Below, in pieces: positions 17,172 through 25,696 of a stretch of 64,000 nt of DNA; the stretch's first letter is position 1; every line of letters begins with the position of its first letter. Where the stretch lies: contig JAWPMT010000007.1 in the NCBI GenBank assembly GCA_033344775.1, forward strand, positions 186,001-250,000, in the 5' to 3' direction. The position numbers were made by a program, and so were the translations under genes. This DNA is from Cytophagales bacterium. Lineage in GTDB: Bacteria; Bacteroidota; Bacteroidia; Cytophagales; Cyclobacteriaceae. The notes beneath the pieces are model-generated. The model searched no databases. It was given only the letters and a program-made list of their open reading frames with translations, and was not told where the DNA came from.

Positions 17172-18194
17172 ATGTTTGACATCCCAGGTTTCAAGGAACT
17201 CATCAAATCCCCCAAGCGTATTATCATCACCACCCATGCCAATCCAGATGCGGATGCATTAGGGTCTTCTCTTGGATTGTATCATTTACTCCAGGAATTG
17301 GGTCATGAGGTTAGGGTGATTACGCCTACTGCTTATCCTCAATTCCTAAATTGGATGCCAGGACAAGAAGACGTGACTATATACGAAAAGGATATACAGG
17401 GTGCTGACGATATAATCAATCAGGCTGAAATCATTTTTTGTCTCGATTTTTCGTCTTTGAATCGCATTAAGAAGATGGAATCGATTGTCAGATCATCTGA
17501 TGCGTCGAAAGTACTGATCGATCACCACCTTGATCCCGAAGATTTCGCTGACTTTTCATTGTGGGATACGGGCGCTGCGGCAACTGCTGAGCTCATCTAT
17601 GATCTGATCCTGATGCTAGACATGAAGGATAAAATCACCAAAGACATGGCCGAGGTGATCTATGCGGGCATTATGACCGACACGGGTTCATTCAAGCACC
17701 CCTCTACCACTGCAAAAGTTCATAGAACGGTAGCGCAACTCATCGACAAAGGCGCAGATGTGAATAAAGTCAATCGTAGTATCTACGATACAAATTCTAC
17801 CAACCGCCTGCGCTTTATGGGCTATGCTTTCCTTGAAAAACTAGTTGTTAGACCAGAACTGGAAGTCGCATATTTCGTGATCAGTGCGGAGGAGTACAAG
17901 CGATTTGAGTTGAAATCCGGAGATACCGAAGGGCTCGTCAATTACGCTTTATCCATTGATGGCATTGTGATGGCCACGATCATTATTGAATATCAGGAAG
18001 AAGTAAAACTTTCTTTCAGGTCCACCGGAGATTATGCGGTCAATTCTTTCGCCAGTGAACACTTTAGTGGCGGCGGGCACAAGAACGCTTCCGGAGGCAT
18101 ATCACACATTGGTTTGCAAAAAACCGTTAAAAAATTTGAGGGACTGATTGAGACTTTCACAAAATCCTATTTATTCGCTCCAAATCCGGTATGA
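17172..18194 (+). CDS. nrnA: DHH-family phosphoesterase, NrnA-like (oligoribonuclease / pAp phosphatase)
   Basis: A 340-residue DHH/DHHA1 protein expected to degrade short RNA oligonucleotides and dephosphorylate 3'-phosphoadenosine 5'-phosphate. The metal site begins with THANPDADALGSSLG near residues 21-35, the DHH motif itself is in VLIDHHLDPEDF, and GGGHKNASGG near the C-terminus is the DHHA1 substrate loop. The ATG at 17172 is preferred; an ATG 15 bases upstream lies inside a strong hairpin. It heads a long plus-strand run. Specificity between NrnA-type and other oligo-nucleases cannot be read from sequence alone. Confidence 0.9.
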   Translation: MFDIPGFKELIKSPKRIIITTHANPDADALGSSLGLYHLLQELGHEVRVITPTAYPQFLNWMPGQEDVTIYEKDIQGADDIINQAEIIFCLDFSSLNRIKKMESIVRSSDASKVLIDHHLDPEDFADFSLWDTGAAATAELIYDLILMLDMKDKITKDMAEVIYAGIMTDTGSFKHPSTTAKVHRTVAQLIDKGADVNKVNRSIYDTNSTNRLRFMGYAFLEKLVVRPELEVAYFVISAEEYKRFELKSGDTEGLVNYALSIDGIVMATIIIEYQEEVKLSFRSTGDYAVNSFASEHFSGGGHKNASGGISHIGLQKTVKKFEGLIETFTKSYLFAPNPV

Positions 18195-18251
18195 GCAGGT
18201 ACCTTTTAGCATTCAATCACTAAAAATATTCACCAACACCCGATAAAAAAC

Positions 18252-19100
18252 ATGAAACGATTCTTATTCTTAGCTGTCGCCCTTACAATCATCCTGGGTG
18301 CCTGTTCACAAAGTGGAGACAAATCTGATCTGGGGACAGAGGTGACTTTCGTGACTCGTGGTGAAGGCGATAAACTGATCAGCGGACAAATCATTACGAT
18401 GACTATGTGGTATGGTATAGATGGTGAAACCATTCGAGAATCCAATGGAAATACCTTGCCCTATCAATATTATGAGGATACGCTCAATATCAATGGAGAA
18501 TTTGCCAGTGTGCTTGAATTACTTTCCGTAGGGGATAGTGTCCGGTTTACTGTTCCAGCAAAGGACCTGTTCGAGAAAACTTTCCGGCAACCATTGCCGG
18601 ATACTATTGCTGCTGACAAGGGCATTGAGTGGGCATTGAGTGTTGAAGAGCAATTTACGCTAGAAGAGTATGAAGTGGTTGCCCGACAAAAAGCAAGTGA
18701 AGCAGCCAATAAACTTTTAGCTGAGGAAACTGCTGCATTCGAAGCATATTTTGCTTCAGAGAACATAAATACAGTAAAAACAGAGTCTGGTTTGCAATAC
18801 GTGATTACCGAAAGAGGAAATGGGCCTATACCTGAGGTTGGTCAGCGCATCACGGCGAAATACAAAGGCATGTATTTTAATAACATGGAAAATGTATTTG
18901 ATCAGGGAGAATATACGTTTCCTTTAGGACAAAGGAATGTAATACCTGGTTGGGATGAAGGGTTCACCTATTTTCCTGTAGGATCTAAAGGCGTATTGTA
19001 CATTCCAAGTGAGTTGGCTTATGGGCCTTCAGGGCGTAGGCCTATTGGTCCAAATGAGCCATTGGTGTTTGAAGTGGAGTTATTGGAGATTGTCGAATAA
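18252..19100 (+). CDS. FKBP-type peptidyl-prolyl isomerase lipoprotein
   Basis: A 282-residue exported lipoprotein (signal ending ILGA-C, Cys 18). Residues about 175-282 form a clear FKBP domain: SGLQYVITERGNGPIPEVGQ, then FPLGQRNVIPGWDEGF, and YGPSGRRPIGPNEPLVFEVELLEI. Residues about 28-130 look like a second, degenerate FKBP-like domain (ISGQIITMTMWY, VGDSVRFTVPAKDLF). A helical linker joins them, as in trigger- or FkpA-like chaperones. It likely helps fold periplasmic or outer-membrane proteins. The next gene, eight bases on, is a related lipoprotein. Confidence 0.9.
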   Translation: MKRFLFLAVALTIILGACSQSGDKSDLGTEVTFVTRGEGDKLISGQIITMTMWYGIDGETIRESNGNTLPYQYYEDTLNINGEFASVLELLSVGDSVRFTVPAKDLFEKTFRQPLPDTIAADKGIEWALSVEEQFTLEEYEVVARQKASEAANKLLAEETAAFEAYFASENINTVKTESGLQYVITERGNGPIPEVGQRITAKYKGMYFNNMENVFDQGEYTFPLGQRNVIPGWDEGFTYFPVGSKGVLYIPSELAYGPSGRRPIGPNEPLVFEVELLEIVE

Positions 19101-19108
19101 ATTGACAG

Positions 19109-19714
19109 ATGAGAAGCGTTAAATCATTTTTTCTTTTTGCCATAGGCGCTGGGCTCATGGCGTTGGGCTCGTGTAACATTGGTGACGATTTTGTTGAGCC
19201 TGTAGATCCGGATATGCGATTTACGGAGGACCTGGAAGAAATTGCTGATTACCTGGCAGGCCGGGGAATTACCGAATATGACACCACTGAAACGAGCGTG
19301 CGATTTGTCGTGCTTGACTCTGGAGACGGGGATACGGTGCGTTTAAATGATTTCGTTGAGATTGACTATTTCGCCACTTTCACAACAGGTTCAGCCATTG
19401 TCAGTAGTGTTCAAAACGTGGTAGATACTGCGGCAAATGTGAGTACTGCTTCTCCCATTTTACGATTTACCCACACTGAATCAGGTTGGGCATTTTCGCA
19501 AACCCCAGTCATCGGGTTCGATGGGCTTCGGGATGGTATTACTGCCTTGCTAAATCAGGAAGATCCCAGGTTGCGAGTGGGTGGACATGGATTGATCGCC
19601 ATTCCAAGCCAGGAAATTGTCAACACTTCTCCAAGTGGATTCCCATCTGCGGTCTCTGGCTTCCCTAGCGCCGTACTGATTTATGAATTCTTTGTACAAA
19701 ATATACGAGAATAA
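19109..19714 (+). CDS. FKBP-like lipoprotein, degenerate active site
   Basis: A 201-residue lipoprotein (signal ending LGS-C, Cys 22). DGDTVRLNDFVEIDYFATFTTG followed by PVIGFDGLRDGITALL and HGLIAIPSQEI tracks an FKBP fold, with VIGFDG where active FKBPs have VIPGWE and no conserved aromatic pocket, so isomerase activity is doubtful. It starts eight bases after the active FKBP lipoprotein and is probably co-expressed with it. A repeated SGFPSAV motif occurs twice near the C-terminus. A chaperone role is inferred. Confidence 0.78.
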   Translation: MRSVKSFFLFAIGAGLMALGSCNIGDDFVEPVDPDMRFTEDLEEIADYLAGRGITEYDTTETSVRFVVLDSGDGDTVRLNDFVEIDYFATFTTGSAIVSSVQNVVDTAANVSTASPILRFTHTESGWAFSQTPVIGFDGLRDGITALLNQEDPRLRVGGHGLIAIPSQEIVNTSPSGFPSAVSGFPSAVLIYEFFVQNIRE

Positions 19715-19722
19715 TTTTCTAA

Positions 19723-20304
19723 GTGGAAACGTTGATCATTGCCACACATAATGCGGGCAAAGCTGCTGAGATCAATAGGTTGCTCGAGGGCAAGTATGAG
19801 GTGAAGTCGCTTAAGGATCTTGGTTATCATGAAGAGATCGTGGAAGATGGAGACAGCTTCAAGGCCAATGCACTGATCAAAGCACGAACCATTTTCGAAA
19901 AGTTTGGGAAGCCTTGTTTTGCAGATGATTCGGGTCTGGAAGTAGATGCCCTCGATGGGGCTCCTGGCGTATATTCGGCTCGATTTGCCGGTGAACCTTC
20001 CGATGATACGGCCAATAATCAGCTCTTGCTTGAAAAGCTGGAAGGTAATAGTGATCGACACGCCCAGTTCAGAACGGTCATCGCGTATATCGATGGAGGT
20101 GGAAAAGAACAATTCTTTACCGGTATTGCAAGGGGCTCATTGCTTACATCGCTTACCGGAGATCAGGGTTTTGGTTATGACCCATTGTTCCTTCCCGAAG
20201 GAGAAACCCGCACATTTGCACAAATGAGCAAGGACGAAAAGAATCGAATATCCCATCGGGGTATCGCGATTAACCATTTGATTTCATACCTTGCCAATCA
20301 ATAG
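19723..20304 (+). CDS. rdgB: dITP/XTP pyrophosphatase (Ham1/RdgB)
   Basis: A 193-residue house-cleaning enzyme that hydrolyses non-canonical purine NTPs (ITP, dITP, XTP) to monophosphates and PPi. Motifs: the opening LIIATHNAGKAAEI, the metal and catalytic segment FADDSGLEVDALDGAPGVYS, FGYDPLFLPEG, and the C-terminal SHRGIA. The start is GTG at 19723, eight bases after the preceding stop. Length and motif order are normal. Confidence 0.96.
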   Translation: METLIIATHNAGKAAEINRLLEGKYEVKSLKDLGYHEEIVEDGDSFKANALIKARTIFEKFGKPCFADDSGLEVDALDGAPGVYSARFAGEPSDDTANNQLLLEKLEGNSDRHAQFRTVIAYIDGGGKEQFFTGIARGSLLTSLTGDQGFGYDPLFLPEGETRTFAQMSKDEKNRISHRGIAINHLISYLANQ

Positions 20305-20335
20305 AAGAAGCTAGTCCAACCTTTCTCAATTCATC

Positions 20336-20959
20336 GTGAATCAACCTTACATCATTGGCGTATCCGGCGGATCAGGATCTGGAAAAAGTCTTTTCTGCAG
20401 CCATTTAAAGGACCGTTTTCCTACGGAATCCATTGATATTTTCGCACTTGACAATTATTATCTTCCTTATGAAGAACAACCGAAGGACGATAATGGAGAT
20501 GCGAATTTCGATACCCCGAAATCCTTTGATTTGAAACAGCTCAAGCAGGATTTGGCTCAAATCAGATCAGGAGAAAATGTGGAGGTAGAGAAATATGAAT
20601 ACAACATTGATCGTGGGGCTGCAAAGCCAATGGTTACCGTACGTGCGGCACCTATCATATTGTTTGAAGGAATTTTCTCTTGTTATTTCGAAGAATTGAC
20701 TGATCTGATCGATCTGAAAGTTTATGTAGATGCGCCACTTTGGCTGATGCTTAAGAGGAGGATTCAACGCGATGAGGTGGAACGTGGCTATGGCAATCTG
20801 GAAGAGACCCTCGAACGTTATCAAAATCACGTCGCACCAGCGTTTGAACACTACATTGAACCCTTGAGGTATCAGGCGGATTTAGTGGTCCCGAACTTCA
20901 ATCACTTCGATCGCGCCCTCAATGTGCTCGAGTCATTTTTGAAACATAAGATCCGCTAA
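20336..20959 (+). CDS. udk: uridine kinase-like P-loop kinase
   Basis: A 207-residue P-loop kinase of the uridine/cytidine kinase family, phosphorylating uridine or cytidine for pyrimidine salvage. The Walker A GGSGSGKS is at 11-18 after IIGVS. ALDNYYLPYEEQ, NFDTPKSFD and FEGIFSCYF match the family's substrate-site and Walker B regions. RRIQRDEVERGY is the lid. The start is GTG at 20336. It follows rdgB by 31 bases and is probably in the same transcript. Substrate specificity is inferred from family. Confidence 0.9.
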   Translation: MNQPYIIGVSGGSGSGKSLFCSHLKDRFPTESIDIFALDNYYLPYEEQPKDDNGDANFDTPKSFDLKQLKQDLAQIRSGENVEVEKYEYNIDRGAAKPMVTVRAAPIILFEGIFSCYFEELTDLIDLKVYVDAPLWLMLKRRIQRDEVERGYGNLEETLERYQNHVAPAFEHYIEPLRYQADLVVPNFNHFDRALNVLESFLKHKIR

Positions 20960-21004
20960 AGACGAATAGTGATCCTCAGGTTTTTAGAGTTTCTGGCATT
21001 GCGT

Positions 21005-21012
21005 TATCTTTG
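21005..21012 (+). promoter_or_regulatory. candidate -7 box before the 21023 gene
   Basis: TATCTTTG matches the Bacteroidota -7 consensus TAnnTTTG exactly, at the end of TGGCATTGCGTTATCTTTGC. It lies 10 bases before the ATG at 21023, which would give a very short leader. A clear -33 box was not identified. Confidence 0.45.
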
Positions 21013-21022
21013 CGTTTCCAAA

Positions 21023-21385
21023 ATGAAGAGTGCTCCTTCACATATCACCTCAAATCCCTTGATTAAGGTTTTTGTTTTGCTCATCGCTTGTGGTGTATTG
21101 ATGATCGCAGGATCAACTTATGCGCACGAGACACAAGCAATAACCAAAACAGAACAAGGGACAGATGGAGAGGAAGAGTCTGACGATGGATTGAAGTTTT
21201 CTATCCATCAGGCGGTAACCCATACCGTTCAGGTCTCTGTAGCTTTTCAAAGCTTTTTGATTGTTGTTCTTCCTGAATTAAATGAAGTAAAATTCGAGGA
21301 AGGCGCTTCCAATGGGCTGCCTTTGGTAAATGCTAAACAGATCAGGGTCCTGTTTAGGTTGATCATATCCCCGAACGCACCCTAG
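21023..21385 (+). CDS. small predicted secreted or membrane-anchored protein upstream of secDF
   Basis: From the ATG at 21023 this is a 120-residue protein with one hydrophobic segment (VFVLLIACGVLMIAGSTYA, about 13-31) ending in AHE, usable as a signal peptide or anchor. An acidic linker (DGEEESDDG) and a short hydrophobic C-terminal part, SFLIVVLPELNEV, follow. An upstream start at 20969 adds 18 residues and disagrees with the -7 box there. I do not recognise a family. Position 78 bases before secDF suggests, but does not show, a link to secretion. Confidence 0.6.
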   Translation: MKSAPSHITSNPLIKVFVLLIACGVLMIAGSTYAHETQAITKTEQGTDGEEESDDGLKFSIHQAVTHTVQVSVAFQSFLIVVLPELNEVKFEEGASNGLPLVNAKQIRVLFRLIISPNAP

Positions 21386-21463
21386 GCTGCTATCTACTGC
21401 CGGACGTGGCGGTGAACACGATTCAATTCACCACTTTCAATTTATTTAAGAAAAACATTACCA

Positions 21464-24454
21464 ATGAAAAATAAAGGTTTTGTGGTCTTTTTGACCATAT
21501 TGATCTCGCTTTTATGCGTGTATTATTTGTCGTTCACTTTTGTGGCACAGTCCATCCAAAAGGATGCAACTGCGAGTGCTACTGATAATAACGGCAATGT
21601 AGCATTTGCCGAAAAACAACGCTACCTCGATTCTGTATGGAACGAGCCCGTATACAATCTCCTGAATATTGAATATACCTATGAAGACATCAAAGAAACC
21701 GAACTTAACCTCGGTCTTGACCTTCAGGGTGGGATGTATGTGGTACTGGAAGTTTCTCCGGTCGATATCCTCAAAGGGTTGAGTGGAAACAATCCAGATG
21801 CTACGTTCCAACAAGCATTGACCGATGCGAAAAGAAACATTCGCGGAACTCAAATCAATTACGTAGATGAATTTTACCGGGTATTTCAGGAGCTTTCTCC
21901 TGGGACGAGCCTTTCAAGTATGTTCTCTACAGCCGCTAACCGAGGTAGAATCAGTGGCAACAGTTCTGATGGCGAAATTCTGGAGATCATCAATACTGAG
22001 GTTGATGGCGCTATTGATCGTTCATTCGAGATCCTGAGAACCAGGGTTGACCGTTTCGGTACTTCACAGCCTTCTATCCAGAGATTGCAGGGAACCAACC
22101 GTATCCAGATTGAGCTACCTGGTGTAGATAACCCGGAGCGAGTTAGAAAACTGTTGCAAGGTGTAGCAAAGCTTGAGTTTTGGGAAGTATACGAGTTCAA
22201 TGAGATCACCGATGTGCTGTCAAGAATCAATTCACTCATTGTTGCGGAACGTCAGGCTGCTGGCATTAGTGGTAGCGATCTGGATACAGAGGATGCGGCA
22301 AGTGCCAATGATGATCTTTCTGCCTTGCTTACGGACGAGGGAGATAGTGATTCTTCAGCACTGGCAGATGGTGATTCTTCTACCATCAATGAGGATTCTT
22401 TGAACCTGGCTAATCAGACTTCTGAAATTTTCAGCCTGATGCAGAGTCAGTATGGCGCGCTGACCTACTTCCAAAAGGATACGGCTAAGATCAACCGTAT
22501 TTTGCAACGTGATGACGTGAAGGCCTTGATCCCTCCAACGATGAAATTCCTTTGGGAAGTGAAAGCCAAGCGCTTGGGAGATGATTTCAATGATGATAAA
22601 GTACTGGAGCTTTATGTGATCAAGCAATCTCGTTCCGGTCGAGCACCCCTTACTGGTGAAACCGTCACAGATGCGAGACAAGACCTGGATGAGTATTCCA
22701 GACCTGCTATTTCAATGCAAATGAATGCCAATGGGGCCAGAACCTGGAAGCGATTGACTGCTGCCAACATTGGTAGAAGAATCGCAATTGTATTGGATGA
22801 TTATGTGTATTCCGCTCCAGGCGTACAAGGTGAAATCCCTAATGGAAACTCTTCTATCTCCGGAAACTTCACCATCGAAGAAGCACAAGACTTGGCCAAC
22901 ATTTTGAAGGCTGGTGCGCTTCCAGCTCCAACCACCATCGTAGAAGATGCAGTGATCGGACCTACACTGGGTAAAGTGGCCCAAAAGCAAGGAATTAATT
23001 CCATTGTTGCCGGACTTATTGTTGTGATCATCTTCATGGTGATCTATTATGCCAAAGGAGGATTGATTGCCAATGTGGCCTTGTTCTTCAACATCTTCTT
23101 CATTCTTGGAATTTTGGCCCAGTTGAGTGCATCCTTTACGCTGCCTGGTGCAGCAGGTATTGTACTGACTATTGGTATGGCGATTGATGCCAACGTACTG
23201 ATCTTTGAAAGGATCAAAGAAGAGCGTAGAAATAGTGCAGGCTGGAAACAAGCCATCAGCTCTGGATACAAAAAGGCATATTGGTCTATTTTCGATGCGA
23301 ACGTAACGACATTCATTACAGGTCTCCTGCTTTATGTTTTGGGACAAGGTCCGGTGAAAGGTTTTGCAATCACATTGATGATCGGTATCGTATGTTCATT
23401 CTTTAGTGCGGTATTCATTACCCGTGTAATTGTAGAAGCATTCTCTAAGAAAGGAGATAAGAGCACCATCTCATTTGCCAATGCTTTCTCGAGAAATGCA
23501 CTGACCCAATTGAACTTCAACTTCCTGGGCAAGAGAAAGTTTGCTTACCTGTTTAGTATGATCTTCATCGGAATCGGTATCGTTGCCATGCTGACTAAAG
23601 GATTGACTTTAGGTGTAGATTTCCAGGGAGGACGTTCTTATGTAGTTTCTTTCAATCAGCCAGTGGTGCCTTCAGAATTGAAAGTGGGACTTCAGAGTGC
23701 ATTCGATAACCAGGGAACGGAAGTCAAGACTTTCGGAGCGAACAACGTACTAAAAGTAACTACAACCTATCAGATCGATGATGAATCCGATGCTGCTGAT
23801 GAGCAAGTAAGAGCGGCCTTGATCAGCGGAATTGAGTCATTCACCGGTCAACAATATAGTTCGAAAGATGATGGTGTAGACGATACGCACTTTACCATTT
23901 CAAGTTCTTCTAAGGTGAGTGCGACCATTGCGGATGACATCAAGAATTCATCTTATAAATCCGGGCTTTTCGCCTTGATCTGTATATTCCTTTACATTTT
24001 CGTTCGATTCCGCAAGTGGCAGTTTGGCGTGGGTGCAATCATCGCCCTTTTCCACGATACCATGTTTGTCCTTTCGGCTTTTGCAATCGCGAATGTGTTG
24101 GGTATCTCTTTCGAAGCAGATCAGGTATTTGTCGCGGCGATCCTGACCATCATCGGTTATTCGATCAACGATACGGTGGTAGTGTTTGACCGTATTCGTG
24201 AAAACCTGGCCACTAAGACAGGTTCAGAGCTTCAGGCGGTTTTCAATGAGTCCTTGAACAATACGATTTCACGTACCTTGATCACGTCTGTAACCACGTT
24301 GATCGTGGTGATCATTTTGTTTATTTTCGGAGGTGCTGCTCTGGCTTCATTCTCCTTTGCAATGATCATCGGTATCCTGATCGGTACCTACTCATCTATT
24401 TACATTGCTACTCCGATAGCTATGGATTTGAGTGTGAAAAAAGGAATATCATAA
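21464..24454 (+). CDS. secDF: protein translocase subunits SecD and SecF, fused
   Basis: A 996-residue fusion of SecD and SecF, the proton-driven motor that pulls secreted proteins across the membrane after SecYEG/SecA. The SecD half holds the signature LGLDLQGGMYVVLEV near residue 82 and a large periplasmic domain, including an acidic, Ser-rich insert around 270-312. The SecD membrane part contains AGIVLTIGMAIDANVLIFERIKEE (in part: GMAIDANVLIFERIKE). The SecF half starts near 690, with GVDFQGGRSYVVSF and the later GYSINDTVVVFDRIREN. Fused SecDF is usual in Bacteroidota. A strong terminator follows the stop. Confidence 0.97.
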   Translation: MKNKGFVVFLTILISLLCVYYLSFTFVAQSIQKDATASATDNNGNVAFAEKQRYLDSVWNEPVYNLLNIEYTYEDIKETELNLGLDLQGGMYVVLEVSPVDILKGLSGNNPDATFQQALTDAKRNIRGTQINYVDEFYRVFQELSPGTSLSSMFSTAANRGRISGNSSDGEILEIINTEVDGAIDRSFEILRTRVDRFGTSQPSIQRLQGTNRIQIELPGVDNPERVRKLLQGVAKLEFWEVYEFNEITDVLSRINSLIVAERQAAGISGSDLDTEDAASANDDLSALLTDEGDSDSSALADGDSSTINEDSLNLANQTSEIFSLMQSQYGALTYFQKDTAKINRILQRDDVKALIPPTMKFLWEVKAKRLGDDFNDDKVLELYVIKQSRSGRAPLTGETVTDARQDLDEYSRPAISMQMNANGARTWKRLTAANIGRRIAIVLDDYVYSAPGVQGEIPNGNSSISGNFTIEEAQDLANILKAGALPAPTTIVEDAVIGPTLGKVAQKQGINSIVAGLIVVIIFMVIYYAKGGLIANVALFFNIFFILGILAQLSASFTLPGAAGIVLTIGMAIDANVLIFERIKEERRNSAGWKQAISSGYKKAYWSIFDANVTTFITGLLLYVLGQGPVKGFAITLMIGIVCSFFSAVFITRVIVEAFSKKGDKSTISFANAFSRNALTQLNFNFLGKRKFAYLFSMIFIGIGIVAMLTKGLTLGVDFQGGRSYVVSFNQPVVPSELKVGLQSAFDNQGTEVKTFGANNVLKVTTTYQIDDESDAADEQVRAALISGIESFTGQQYSSKDDGVDDTHFTISSSSKVSATIADDIKNSSYKSGLFALICIFLYIFVRFRKWQFGVGAIIALFHDTMFVLSAFAIANVLGISFEADQVFVAAILTIIGYSINDTVVVFDRIRENLATKTGSELQAVFNESLNNTISRTLITSVTTLIVVIILFIFGGAALASFSFAMIIGILIGTYSSIYIATPIAMDLSVKKGIS

Positions 24455-24474
24455 GACGATCCATTAATATCAAG

Positions 24475-24505
24475 AAAGCCGTGTTTTTCGACACGGCTTT
24501 TTTTA
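24475..24505 (+). terminator. rho-independent terminator after secDF
   Basis: AAAGCCGTGT, a short loop, ACACGGCTTT and a T run: a 10-bp perfect stem 20 bases after the secDF stop. Confidence 0.92.
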
Positions 24506-24569
24506 TGCCTCACAAAATTTATGTTAACTTGGTCTCACCTGTAAGAGGCATTTTTTGTGGAGCATTCGT

Positions 24570-25265
24570 ATGGACGAACAACCTAACCGCGGCTTATATT
24601 ATTCTGGAATGTTGGCTTTCATTTTTCTGTTGGCCTTTGTTCTAACGATCACTGTATTCAAGGAGAAGAAAGTTGCAGGTCAATTTAATTCTTCCAAGCA
24701 ATCGAAGGAAAAGCCAAAGGAAACCCAAACGCTTGCAAAGGAAGTTCCTGTAGAGGATCAGGAAGAAGCCCCAAACTCGGGAAATGATCCTGGTGATGCC
24801 GATGCCCTGGATTTTGAAGATACTGCGATTAAAACAGCATCCTCGCCGATTTCATTTGAAACCATGCTGCAACGACGTGCGGATAGCATTCGGGCGAGTT
24901 TGTCTGACGGGAAACGAAGGACAGATGTGATCCTGCGGTATTATCCACATTTACCTGACGGAAAGATTGTCTATTCTTTGAGTGACCTGGGCTTTTATCT
25001 CCATGAAAGACCGACAGAGATCAATCAATTAGAGCAACCTACTAATGCCTTGTTTTATGGTGACAATGTGCCCCTGGCAGACATCCAAATGGTAGCATAT
25101 GAATTGATCAATCGTGGTGTTAAGATCCGCCAGATTAAAATGTCTCGCTTTCACGATGATTGGAAAGCAAACTCGATCGAAATAGGTTCTGAGCCCAGCG
25201 CCGAGCAGCAATCCGTATTGCAACTGGATGACATTCAAAACTTCAGGAAGGCTAACGGAGAGTAA
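24570..25265 (+). CDS. single-pass membrane protein of unknown function
   Basis: From the ATG at 24570 (MDEQPNRGLYYSG) this 231-residue protein has one membrane helix at about 13-31 (MLAFIFLLAFVLTITVF), a basic-acidic low-complexity linker (KQSKEKPKETQT through EDQEEAP, about 45-75), and a folded domain at about 95-231 with RYYPHLPDGKIVYSLSDLGFYLHER. I do not recognise the domain; conserved-looking FYGDNVPLADIQMVAYELI may be its core. A TTG 15 bases upstream is also open. It follows the secDF terminator and so has its own promoter. Confidence 0.75.
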   Translation: MDEQPNRGLYYSGMLAFIFLLAFVLTITVFKEKKVAGQFNSSKQSKEKPKETQTLAKEVPVEDQEEAPNSGNDPGDADALDFEDTAIKTASSPISFETMLQRRADSIRASLSDGKRRTDVILRYYPHLPDGKIVYSLSDLGFYLHERPTEINQLEQPTNALFYGDNVPLADIQMVAYELINRGVKIRQIKMSRFHDDWKANSIEIGSEPSAEQQSVLQLDDIQNFRKANGE

Positions 25266-25305
25266 ATCACATTTCTCTGTATCTTTATTGTATTAAGTCA
25301 GGCCT

Positions 25306-25695
25306 ATGGAATTCACGATAGAAACGACCATTCCCGCTCCTCCCGGAAAAGTATACTTAGCTTGGTTGGACAGTGACCAGCATAGTTCAATGACCGGAGG
25401 TAGCGCCTTGATCACCGAAGATGAGGGAGATAAATTTTCGACCTGGGACGGATATATCTGGGGAACCAACATGGAACTCAAGCCCGGAGAATACATCAAA
25501 CAGACCTGGCGAACCAGTGAGTTTGCAGATGATCAGCCCCATTCCATTGTAGAGATCTACTTTGAAGAGGATGATGAAGGCACCACGCTATTGAAGATCC
25601 ACCATTCTCAACTCACCGAGGAGGACATCAAATACAAGCAAGGTTGGGAGGATCATTATTTCACGCCCATGCATGAATATTTTTCTAGTATATAG
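25306..25695 (+). CDS. SRPBCC (AHSA1-like) domain protein
   Basis: A 129-residue START/AHSA1-type protein: TIPAPPGKVYLAWLDSDQHSSMTG near the N-terminus, FSTWDGYIWGTNMELKPGEYI in the middle and a C-terminal GWEDHYFTPMHEYF helix are all standard. These helix-grip proteins bind hydrophobic ligands or assist folding; nothing here indicates the ligand. It ends one base before the stop of the convergent flavoprotein gene. Confidence 0.88.
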   Translation: MEFTIETTIPAPPGKVYLAWLDSDQHSSMTGGSALITEDEGDKFSTWDGYIWGTNMELKPGEYIKQTWRTSEFADDQPHSIVEIYFEEDDEGTTLLKIHHSQLTEEDIKYKQGWEDHYFTPMHEYFSSI

Positions 25696-25696
25696 C

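Noticed and set aside
23047-23316. Minus-strand open frames within secDF
   Set aside because: They are antisense to conserved SecD membrane segments and have low-complexity products with no family match.
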